Under the pieces are notes generated by a model, which worked only from the letters and a program-made list of their open reading frames with translations, had not been told where the DNA came from and did no database searches. From NCBI GenBank assembly GCA_016649475.1, contig JAENXP010000143.1:1-6421 (forward strand): 6,421 nucleotides of DNA. Reading direction: 5' to 3'. A program made the position numbers and the translations under genes. The stretch is from Burkholderiales bacterium. GTDB taxonomy: Bacteria; Pseudomonadota; Gammaproteobacteria; Burkholderiales; SG8-39. Shown here in pieces: positions 1 to 5,703 of this stretch. Position 1 is the stretch's first letter; every line of letters starts with the position of its first letter.

Positions 1-9
1 AAGAACCTA

Positions 10-219
10 TGCCCACGAGGGCAATCCGTCGCTTTAGCAAGCCGCTGCAAAATGAGTTTTGCAACAGGCCAATATCGGAGGAGCGTGAGGGGAGGTCCCC
101 CGAGGGGACTTTCCCCGCAAGTGGGATCGAGACCTTCGGCGCGTATCCCATCAATTTGAAACTAACCCTGAGCCGGCCAGACGGCAGGGGGTTATGAACG
201 CACGGTGACAGGAGGTCTT
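10..219 (+). promoter_or_regulatory. Putative structured RNA leader upstream of the zinc-ribbon gene
   Basis: This stretch holds no supported gene but contains consecutive inverted repeats. They are 10-14/19-23 (TGCCC/GGGCA, 4-nt loop), 46-52/57-63 (TGCAAAA/TTTTGCA, loop TGAG), 89-100/104-115 (12 pairs including two G-U, loop CGA), 122-127/145-150 (TGGGAT/ATCCCA), and 163-168/189-194 (TAACCC/GGGTTA) with an inner stem 172-175/182-185. GAGACCTTC at 129-137 can pair over nine bases (two G-U) with 211-219, which covers the ribosome binding site. Its GACCTTC core (131-137) can equally pair with an identical GGAGGTC at 91-97. That looks like a possible switch between a masked and a free ribosome binding site. 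No promoter is visible, because the window begins here, and I recognise no known riboswitch class. Pairing was judged by eye only, so the element could instead be unrelated hairpins in GC-rich DNA. Confidence 0.35.
210..216 (+). promoter_or_regulatory. Strong Shine-Dalgarno for the zinc-ribbon gene
   Basis: AGGAGGT is a full match to the anti-Shine-Dalgarno end of 16S rRNA and sits 4 nt before the ATG at 221. It fixes the start of the gene. It is the strongest ribosome binding site in the window, and it is also the segment that could be masked by pairing with 129-137. Confidence 0.85.
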
Positions 220-220
220 C

Positions 221-715
221 ATGAAGAGTCAGCGCGTGGGGGTGCAGCCGGTCAGTCGCGATCAGTTGTTCCAGGAGCAGGTTCACGACAGTTACAAGGC
301 CGGGCGCAAGCTGCCCGGCCCGACGCGTTGTCCCGATTGCGGCGCAGTGTTTCAAAAGGGCCGCTGGAGCTGGGGTAGCGCACCGGAGGCAGCGCACGAG
401 GAGCGGTGTCCTGCGTGCCATCGCATCCACGACAAATTCCCTGCCGGCTTCGTAGCGCTCCAAGGCGCGTTCCTCGCGCAGCATCGCGACGAGATTCTGC
501 ATCTGATCAGAAACCACGAGGCGAAGGAAAAAGCGGAACGTCCGCTGCAGCGGATCATCGCGATCGTCGAGGGCGCCGACGGTATGATGGTTACGACCAC
601 TGACATCCATCTGGCGCGCGATCTCGCGCAGGCGTTGCAGCGCGCCTACAAGGGCGAGCTCGAGCTGCATTACAACAAGGAAGAAAACCTGCTGCGCGCG
701 ACCTGGAGCCGGTGA
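221..715 (+). CDS. BCAM0308/NMD3-like zinc-ribbon protein, function unknown
   Basis: This is a 164-residue soluble protein with no signal peptide or membrane segment. Two CxxC pairs, C37-P-D-C40 and C63-P-A-C66, form a probable four-cysteine zinc ribbon near the N-terminus. A helical, charged middle follows (about 78-107). The C-terminal half (about 110-164) contains V-T-T-T-D-I-H-L-A-R-D-L (124-135), a polar E-L-H-Y-N-K-E-E segment and a final R-A-T-W. From memory this matches small bacterial proteins annotated as the BCAM0308 family, which resemble part of the archaeal/eukaryotic ribosome export factor NMD3. The family has no established function that I know of. A link to ribosomes or RNA would be inference from the zinc ribbon and the NMD3 resemblance. 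The ATG at 221 is fixed by the strong Shine-Dalgarno, and the gene appears monocistronic. Coding status is confident; function is open. Confidence 0.85.
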   Translation: MKSQRVGVQPVSRDQLFQEQVHDSYKAGRKLPGPTRCPDCGAVFQKGRWSWGSAPEAAHEERCPACHRIHDKFPAGFVALQGAFLAQHRDEILHLIRNHEAKEKAERPLQRIIAIVEGADGMMVTTTDIHLARDLAQALQRAYKGELELHYNKEENLLRATWSR

Positions 716-737
716 GGTTCGGGCGCGGGCCGGACCG

Positions 738-761
738 GCGTGCGGCGTTTTCGCCGCGCGC
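738..761 (+). other. Stem-loop after the zinc-ribbon gene, possible weak terminator
   Basis: A 10-bp stem (738-747 with 752-761, one G-U pair) closes on a TTTT loop 22 nt after the stop codon of the upstream gene. No T-run follows the stem, so it is not a standard intrinsic terminator. It may act as a transcript end stabiliser, or be incidental in this GC-rich gap (716-907). Confidence 0.35.
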
Positions 762-874
762 AGCGTAGCCGGCGCGGTGTCCCGTCCGCCCGGACCAGAC
801 CGCGCAGTGCACGCATTCCGACCGGCTGTTCTTTGGCCGCTGTTGTGGCAATCCTTCGCGCTTTGCCTTAGGAT

Positions 875-898
875 GGGCGCAGCTTTTCATTTGCGCCC
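875..898 (+). promoter_or_regulatory. Inverted repeat next to the lldD-like ribosome binding site
   Basis: GGGCGCA (875-881) and TGCGCCC (892-898) form a perfect 7-bp inverted repeat around a 10-nt, T-rich centre. The right arm touches the Shine-Dalgarno GGAG at 899-902. It could be an RNA hairpin affecting initiation or a dimeric operator. A weak sigma-70-like pair (TGGCAA 846-851, TAGGAT 869-874, 17-nt spacing) would put the transcription start near 881, inside the repeat. The promoter matches are poor, so that part is speculative. Confidence 0.4.
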
Positions 899-907
899 GG
901 AGACCCC

Positions 908-2053
908 ATGCCCCCCGTGATTACCTGCGTCGAAGACTTGCGCATTCTGGCGAAAAAACGCGTGCCGCGCATGTTCTACGACTACGCCGACTCCGGTTCC
1001 TGGACCGAGGGCACCTATCGCGCCAACGAAAGCGACTTTGCCGCGCTCAAGCTGCGTCAGCGTGTGGCGGTCAATATGGAACATCGCAGCTTGAAAACCA
1101 CCATGGCCGGTCAGGAGGTGGCGATGCCGGTGGCGCTTGCGCCTGTGGGCCTGGTGGGCATGCAGCACGCCGACGGGGAAATACTCGCCGCGCGCGCCGC
1201 GGAAAAATTCGGTGTCCCGTTCACGCTCTCGACCATGAGCATCTGCTCGATCGAGGACGTGGCCGAGAACGTCAGCAAGCCCTTCTGGTTTCAACTCTAC
1301 GTGATGCGCGACCGCGAATTCATCAAGCGTCTGATCGACCGCGCCAAGGCGGCCGGCTGTTCCGCGCTGGTGCTCACCCTGGACCTGCAGATCATGGGGC
1401 AGCGGCACAAGGACATCATCAATGGCCTGTCAGCCCCACCCAAGATTACTTTGCGCAATATGCTGAACATGAGCACCAAGCCGCGCTGGGGGCTGGGCAT
1501 GTTGGCCACCAATCGGCGCACCTTCCGCAATGTCGTTGGCCATGCCGAAACCGCAGCCGACCTGAGTTCTCTTTCGGCCTGGAGCGCGAGCCAACTCGAT
1601 CCCACACTGAACTGGGACGATGTGCAGTGGATCAAGGAGCGCTGGGGCGGCAAGCTGATCCTCAAGGGGATCATGGATGCCGAAGATGCCGAAATCGCCG
1701 TGCGCTCCGGCGCCGATGCGCTTATCGTTTCCAATCACGGCGGGCGCCAGCTCGACGGCGCGCCGTCTTCGATAGCCGCCCTGGGGCCCATAGCGCAGGC
1801 CGTCGGCGACAAGATCGAGGTGCTGATGGACGGCGGTATCCGCTCCGGCCAGGACGTGATCAAGGCGCTTGCACTGGGCGCCAAGGGCGTGTTCATCGGC
1901 CGCGCCTTCGTCTATGGGGTAGGCGCGATGGGCGAGGCAGGCGTGACTGCCTGCCTGGAGATCATCAGGAAGGAGCTCGACGTCACCATGGCGTTCTGCG
2001 GTTTGTGCGACGTGAAGCAGGTGAACCGCGCGATCCTGGTACCGGGGACCTGA
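908..2053 (+). CDS. lldD: FMN-dependent L-lactate / 2-hydroxyacid dehydrogenase
   Basis: This 381-residue TIM-barrel flavoenzyme belongs to the glycolate oxidase/LldD family. The family oxidises a 2-hydroxyacid, typically L-lactate to pyruvate, and passes electrons to the quinone pool or oxygen. Catalytic residues align in order with spinach glycolate oxidase: Tyr24, Tyr131 (Q-L-Y), Asp159, Arg166, Lys253, the base His277 and Arg280 in S-N-H-G-G-R-Q, and the FMN-phosphate segment D-G-G-I-R-S-G (308-314) with G-R (331-332). A Met (M110) occupies the position of the bulky Trp of glycolate oxidase, closer to lactate-type enzymes. Length is near the E. coli LldD size (396). CGGAGA at 898-903 precedes the ATG by 4 nt. 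No lactate permease or LldR-type regulator is nearby, so L-lactate as substrate is inferred. Mandelate or another hydroxyacid remains possible. Confidence 0.85.
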   Translation: MPPVITCVEDLRILAKKRVPRMFYDYADSGSWTEGTYRANESDFAALKLRQRVAVNMEHRSLKTTMAGQEVAMPVALAPVGLVGMQHADGEILAARAAEKFGVPFTLSTMSICSIEDVAENVSKPFWFQLYVMRDREFIKRLIDRAKAAGCSALVLTLDLQIMGQRHKDIINGLSAPPKITLRNMLNMSTKPRWGLGMLATNRRTFRNVVGHAETAADLSSLSAWSASQLDPTLNWDDVQWIKERWGGKLILKGIMDAEDAEIAVRSGADALIVSNHGGRQLDGAPSSIAALGPIAQAVGDKIEVLMDGGIRSGQDVIKALALGAKGVFIGRAFVYGVGAMGEAGVTACLEIIRKELDVTMAFCGLCDVKQVNRAILVPGT

Positions 2054-2124
2054 GCTACCCGGCCTATAAAGTGCGTCTCGGGGCGTGTTTCGAATTGAGC
2101 CGACGGGTACCCTCCTGCTTTTCT

Positions 2125-2161
2125 GGATCCCCCGGCTGAAAACGGCTGCTTCAGCGGATCC
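2125..2161 (+). other. Imperfect inverted repeat between lldD and surE
   Basis: GCTGAA (2135-2140) and TTCAGC (2150-2155) form a perfect 6-bp stem around a 9-nt loop. This stem is flanked by two GGATCC palindromes (2125-2130 and 2156-2161) that could extend it past a 4-nt bulge. No T-run follows. It lies 72 nt after the lldD-like stop and upstream of the surE promoter, a place where a transcript end would be expected, but termination is only a guess. Confidence 0.3.
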
Positions 2162-2193
2162 GGCGGAATTGGGGCCGCACGCCGCATGCGCCG

Positions 2194-2221
2194 TACAGAA
2201 TCGGGCGCCGTACTTTATAAT
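2194..2221 (+). promoter_or_regulatory. Putative sigma-70 promoter of surE with perfect -10
   Basis: TATAAT at 2216-2221 is an exact -10 consensus in otherwise GC-rich DNA. The best -35 is TACAGA at 2194-2199 (three of six matches, 16-nt spacing), so the -35 is weak. A start 7 nt past the -10 would fall at about 2228, only about 3 nt before the surE ATG. That implies a nearly leaderless message for the surE-pcm-nlpD-rpoS operon. Confidence 0.5.
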
Positions 2222-2230
2222 CCCAGGCAC

Positions 2231-2974
2231 ATGCGCATCCTACTCAGCAACGATGACGGCTATTTTTCCCCCGGAATCGCCCGTCTCGCAGAAGTCCTCG
2301 CCGGCGTCGCCGAAATCACCGTGGTGGCGCCTGAGCGCGACCGTAGCGGCGCGTCCAATTCGCTCACCCTGGACCGGCCGCTCTCGGTCAAGCAGGCAGC
2401 CAACGGTTTCATGTTCGTCAATGGCACGCCGACCGACTGTGTGCACCTGGCCGTGACCGGCCTGCTGGATCGTTTGCCGGACATGGTGGTCTCAGGCATC
2501 AATCTGGGCGCCAACATGGGCGATGACACCATATACTCGGGCACGGTCGCCGCGGCCACCGAGGGTTACCTGCTCGGCATCCCCGCGCTCGCGGTATCGC
2601 TGGCGAGCAAGACAGGACGGCATTTCGATACCGCCGCGCGGGTGACGCTGGAGATGGTCGAGCGCCTGCGCCGCGTGCCGATGTCCGGTCCGGTGCTGCT
2701 GAACCTGAATGTTCCCGATGTGGCCTACGACAAGCTGTGCGGGTTCGAGATAACGCGACTGGGAAAGCGCCACAAGGCCGAACCGGTGATCAAGGAAGTC
2801 AATCCGCGCCAGGAGACGGTATATTGGGTCGGTCCCGCCGGCGGCGCGCAGGATGCCGGAGAAGGCACCGATTTCTACGCCGTCGCAGCGCGGCGCGTGT
2901 CGGTGACGCCATTGCAGATCGATCTTACGCACGTGAACCAGATCCCGCTGCTGCGCGATTGGCTGAAGCAGTGA
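2231..2974 (+). CDS. surE: 5'/3'-nucleotidase SurE
   Basis: This is a 247-residue cytoplasmic metal-dependent phosphatase that removes phosphate from 5'- and 3'-nucleoside monophosphates and, in characterised members, acts on short polyphosphate. It is tied to stationary-phase survival. The N-terminus [10 protein letters not shown] is the family hallmark. Metal ligands D8, D9, S39 and N91 are all in place, with [10 protein letters not shown] (86-95) and the conserved [15 protein letters not shown] (98-112). Length is close to E. coli SurE (253). The reading frame also offers an ATG at 2186, but that adds 15 unrelated residues before the conserved start, so 2231 is preferred. There is no real Shine-Dalgarno before 2231; a TATAAT 9 nt upstream suggests initiation on a near-leaderless message. 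Its stop overlaps the pcm start by four bases. Confidence 0.95.
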   Translation: MRILLSNDDGYFSPGIARLAEVLAGVAEITVVAPERDRSGASNSLTLDRPLSVKQAANGFMFVNGTPTDCVHLAVTGLLDRLPDMVVSGINLGANMGDDTIYSGTVAAATEGYLLGIPALAVSLASKTGRHFDTAARVTLEMVERLRRVPMSGPVLLNLNVPDVAYDKLCGFEITRLGKRHKAEPVIKEVNPRQETVYWVGPAGGAQDAGEGTDFYAVAARRVSVTPLQIDLTHVNQIPLLRDWLKQ

Positions 2975-3642
2975 ACCGCCGCCTCAATCACCCGTTGCCG
3001 CAGGGCATAGGCATGACCTCGCAGCGCACCCGTGCGCGCATGGTCGAGCGGCTGCGCAAGGACGGGATCAAGGACGAAACCGTACTCGCGGCCATGGGCG
3101 CCGTGCCGCGCCACTTGTTCGTGGAGGAGGCGCTGGCAAGCCGCGCTTATGACGACGACTCGCTGCCCATCGGTTTCTCGCAGACTATTTCGCAGCCCTA
3201 TGTCGTCGCCCGGATGACCGAGGCGCTGCGCGCCGGGCGCGAACTGGGAAAAGTGCTCGAGATCGGCACCGGCTGCGGCTACCAGGCGGCGGTGCTGGCG
3301 CAGCTGGCGGCAGAAGTGTATTCGATCGAACGCATTGCGCCGCTGCTGGCGAAGGCGCGCGCCAATCTGCGCGGACTGCGCCTGGCCAATCTGCGCCTGA
3401 AGCACGCCGACGGCAATCTTGGCTTGCCCGAGGTCGCTCCCTTCGATTCCATTATTCTCGCCGCCGCGGCGCGCCAGCTGCCGCAGGCGCTGTTGCAGCA
3501 GCTGGCGCCGGGCGGGAGAATGATATTGCCGTTCGGCACGTCAGAACAGGTATTGCGGCTGGTGGAGCGCACACGTTCGGGCTACAACGAAACGACGCTG
3601 GACGCCGTGCGTTTTGTGCCCATGCTCATGGGGGTGGAATGA
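2971..3642 (+). CDS. pcm: Protein-L-isoaspartate O-methyltransferase
   Basis: Pcm methylates isoaspartyl residues in aged proteins with S-adenosylmethionine, starting their conversion back to normal aspartate. The 223-residue protein has the family segment Q-T-I-S-Q-P-Y (71-77) next to the active site and the AdoMet-binding motif [11 protein letters not shown] (95-105). The preferred start is GTG at 2971, inside the surE stop (GTGA overlap). The alternative is ATG at 3013, preceded by AGGG at 3002-3005, giving 209 residues, close to E. coli Pcm (208). I favour 2971 because the [13 protein letters not shown] lead-in resembles betaproteobacterial homologues whose starts lie further upstream; that comparison is from memory. 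The enzyme assignment is firm and the start less so. Its stop overlaps the nlpD start. Confidence 0.9.
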   Translation: MNRRLNHPLPQGIGMTSQRTRARMVERLRKDGIKDETVLAAMGAVPRHLFVEEALASRAYDDDSLPIGFSQTISQPYVVARMTEALRAGRELGKVLEIGTGCGYQAAVLAQLAAEVYSIERIAPLLAKARANLRGLRLANLRLKHADGNLGLPEVAPFDSIILAAAARQLPQALLQQLAPGGRMILPFGTSEQVLRLVERTRSGYNETTLDAVRFVPMLMGVE

Positions 3643-4646
3643 AGCGGGTAGTGGCTTGGTTTTGTTGCGCCGTGCTGGCGGCATTGACGCTCGCGGGTTG
3701 CGGCAGCAGCCCGGTGCAGGCGCCGGTGCTCGATCGCGCACCGGCCAGGGCGGCCAAGCCGGCGCCGGCGCGGCCTGAAGCGCGCCCCGACTTCTATACC
3801 GTGCGCCGCGGCGACACGATGTACAGCATCGCGCTCGACCATGGACTCGATTACAAGGAACTCGCCGCCTGGAATAACGTGGATGACATGTACCGGATAC
3901 GTCCCGGCCAGCAGCTGCGGATCAAACCGCCGCCGGGCGCGCGCGAAGCGCCGGTTACGGTGCGGCCGATAGTCACCCCGGGGCAGATCGAGACGCGCCC
4001 CCTCGGCACTCAGCCGGTACCGCGCGCGGAATCGGCAGGTGGTCCACCGGCCGCGCCTGAAGCGGTCAAATCGGAACCGCTGGCGCGCAAGCTGCCGTAT
4101 TCGCCGGAGAATGTCGCGCTGCTGCAACGCGGCGAAGCGCAGCGGATTCCGACACCTCCGGCTGCGCCGGCGGCCGCGCTCCCGCCGCCACCGGTGGTCG
4201 TGCCGCCTGCGCCGGGCGCAGCACCCGCAACTACGCAAAAGCCTGCCGACACACCCGATGCCGCTGTGGACGATGAGGACAAGGTCGACTGGGGCTGGCC
4301 GGTCCAGGGCAAGATCGTCGCCGGTTTTTCCGAGGCAAGCAACAAAGGTTTGGATATTGCCGGCAAGCTGGGCGATCCGGTGATCGCATCGGCGCCGGGC
4401 CGGGTAGTCTATAGCGGCAGCGGCTTGCGCGGCTATGGCAAGCTCGTCATCATCAAGCACAACAAGACCTACCTGTCGGCCTATGCCCACAACAAGGAGA
4501 TCCTGGTAAAAGAGGGGCAGAGCGTGGTCAAAGGGCAGAAGATCGCCGAGGTCGGCAGTACCGACAGCGATACGCCCAAGCTGCATTTCGAGATTCGCAA
4601 GCTCGGCAAACCGGTCGACCCCGCCAAGTATCTGCCGCCGTCGTGA
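3639..4646 (+). CDS. nlpD: Murein hydrolase activator lipoprotein NlpD
   Basis: In E. coli NlpD activates the amidase AmiC at the division septum, so daughter cells can separate. This 335-residue protein has a lipoprotein signal: a basic start, a hydrophobic core and a lipobox L-A-G-C with the lipidated Cys at 21. A LysM peptidoglycan-binding domain spans about 53-97 (Y-T-V-R-R-G-D-T to P-G-Q-Q-L-R-I). A Pro/Ala-rich linker (about 100-210) leads to a C-terminal M23/LytM domain (about 217-332). The zinc site is degenerate: the first His is Asn235 (N-K-G-L-D), Asp239 and His284 (Y-A-H-N) remain, and the first His of HxH is Lys314 before His316. That is expected for a regulator rather than a peptidase. 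The ATG at 3639 overlaps the pcm stop (ATGA) and follows a G-rich Shine-Dalgarno (GGGGTGG, 3631-3637). The stop overlaps the rpoS start. Confidence 0.95.
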   Translation: MKRVVAWFCCAVLAALTLAGCGSSPVQAPVLDRAPARAAKPAPARPEARPDFYTVRRGDTMYSIALDHGLDYKELAAWNNVDDMYRIRPGQQLRIKPPPGAREAPVTVRPIVTPGQIETRPLGTQPVPRAESAGGPPAAPEAVKSEPLARKLPYSPENVALLQRGEAQRIPTPPAAPAAALPPPPVVVPPAPGAAPATTQKPADTPDAAVDDEDKVDWGWPVQGKIVAGFSEASNKGLDIAGKLGDPVIASAPGRVVYSGSGLRGYGKLVIIKHNKTYLSAYAHNKEILVKEGQSVVKGQKIAEVGSTDSDTPKLHFEIRKLGKPVDPAKYLPPS

Positions 4647-5587
4647 GTCACAAATCCTCTTCCCCGGACGAGGAAAACGAAGGCGAGGCAGCGGCCGACG
4701 CCGATGCCGAATCCCCGGCCGTGACGCTGCCCGAACCGGCCGAGCCGGAAACCGAATTCCTGTCCGACGTCACCCAGATTTACCTGCACGAAATCGGGCT
4801 CAATCCGCTGTTCTCGCCCGAGGAGGAGCTGCATTACGCGCGTCGCGCCGCCAAGGGCGACTTCGCGGCGCGGCAGAAAATGATCGAGCGCAACCTGCGC
4901 CTGGTGGTGAACATCGCCAAGCATTACGTCAACCGCAGCGTGCCGCTGCTGGACCTCGTCGAGGAGGGCAATCTGGGGTTGATGCATGCGCTGGACAAAT
5001 ATGACCCGGAACGCGGCTTCCGCTTCTCCACCTACGCCACCTGGTGGATACGCCAGAACATCGAGCGCGCCATCATGAACCAGTCGCGCACGATACGGCT
5101 GCCGGTGCATGTGATCAAGGAACTCAATCTGGTGCTCCGGGCCAAGCGCCATCTCGAGGCGCATGGGGAACGCGAAGCGAGCACCGACGACATCGCGCAC
5201 CTGCTGGGCAAGCCGGCGGAGGAGGTGCGCAGCGTGCTCAGCCACAACGAGCATATGGCTTCGCTCGATGCGCCGCTGGATATCGATCCGATGCTGTCGA
5301 TCGGCGAATCCATTTCGGACGAGCAGAGCGTCAATCCCGAGGCTGGAATGCACAGCCAGGAGATCGAAGCGCTGGTGAAGCAATGGCTGGAACAGCTGAA
5401 CGACAAACAGCGCATCGTGATCGAGCGCCGCTTCGGCCTGAACAACCAGGAAGTCCGCACGCTGGAGGATCTGGCGGGGCACCTGGGGTTGACGCGGGAG
5501 CGCGTGCGGCAAATTCAGCTCGAAGCGCTGGGGCAGCTGCGCCGCATTCTGGGCCGGCGCGGCCTGTCCAGGGACGTACTGCTTTAG
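4643..5587 (+). CDS. rpoS: Stationary-phase sigma factor RpoS
   Basis: RpoS directs RNA polymerase to general-stress and stationary-phase promoters. This 314-residue protein has an acidic, low-complexity N-terminus (1-40), then region 1.2 (D-V-T-Q-I-Y-L-H-E-I-G, 42-52). Region 2 includes N-L-R-L-V-V (84-89) and the -10-binding stretch F-S-T-Y-A-T-W-W-I-R-Q (128-138). Region 3 spans about 155-235. Region 4 has the -35-binding helix-turn-helix at about 273-296 (T-L-E-D-L to E-R-V-R-Q-I-Q). K159 in H-V-I-K-E-L-N appears equivalent to E. coli K173, implicated in promoter discrimination and RssB recognition. E. coli RpoS has 330 residues. The GTG at 4643 lies inside the nlpD stop (GTGA); no Shine-Dalgarno is visible and the next in-frame Met is residue 80, so translational coupling is likely. 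I found no convincing rpoS promoter inside nlpD by eye. Confidence 0.95.
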   Translation: MSHKSSSPDEENEGEAAADADAESPAVTLPEPAEPETEFLSDVTQIYLHEIGLNPLFSPEEELHYARRAAKGDFAARQKMIERNLRLVVNIAKHYVNRSVPLLDLVEEGNLGLMHALDKYDPERGFRFSTYATWWIRQNIERAIMNQSRTIRLPVHVIKELNLVLRAKRHLEAHGEREASTDDIAHLLGKPAEEVRSVLSHNEHMASLDAPLDIDPMLSIGESISDEQSVNPEAGMHSQEIEALVKQWLEQLNDKQRIVIERRFGLNNQEVRTLEDLAGHLGLTRERVRQIQLEALGQLRRILGRRGLSRDVLL

Positions 5588-5703
5588 CGCGCTCGCTCGC
5601 GCGGGGCTGCGGCGCCGTCATCAAGCAGGCCCGGCTCAGTATTGAACCGCGCGCTGACATCGTGATCGTTGCGGCGAAAATCCATTCCCGTCTCCGCGTC
5701 CCG

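Noticed and set aside
46..66. GAGTTTTGCAACAGG-like sequence that recalls insertion-sequence ends
   Set aside because: There is no partner repeat, target duplication or transposase in the window. The TGCAAAA/TTTTGCA palindrome is better treated as part of the hairpin series.
9..197. A 62-codon open frame starting ATG at 9
   Set aside because: It has no Shine-Dalgarno and no recognisable family, and it runs through a chain of hairpins. A frame this short is expected by chance in GC-rich DNA. Kept only as a possible leader ORF.
2065..2070. TATAAA just after the lldD-like gene as a surE promoter
   Set aside because: The -35 position is CCGGGG, and the TATAAT at 2216 is far better placed.
2186..2230. 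Upstream ATG extending SurE by 15 residues
   Set aside because: The family starts at [10 protein letters not shown]. The extension has no Shine-Dalgarno and crosses the TATAAT.
2737..2970. Much longer Pcm frame starting inside surE
   Set aside because: It would overlap surE by over 230 nt with a low-complexity Arg/Ala extension unlike any Pcm.
4320..4420. Candidate rpoS promoter inside nlpD (GATATT near 4353, TATAGC near 4410)
   Set aside because: The -10 matches are only 4 of 6, and no acceptable -35 occurs at normal spacing.
3582..4586. Long minus-strand open frame opposite pcm and nlpD
   Set aside because: Arg/His-rich composition, no family signal, and full overlap with the well-supported nlpD. 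It is a shadow of GC-rich codon use.
4481..5512. Long minus-strand open frame opposite nlpD and rpoS
   Set aside because: It mirrors the highly conserved rpoS reading frame and has no recognisable domain.
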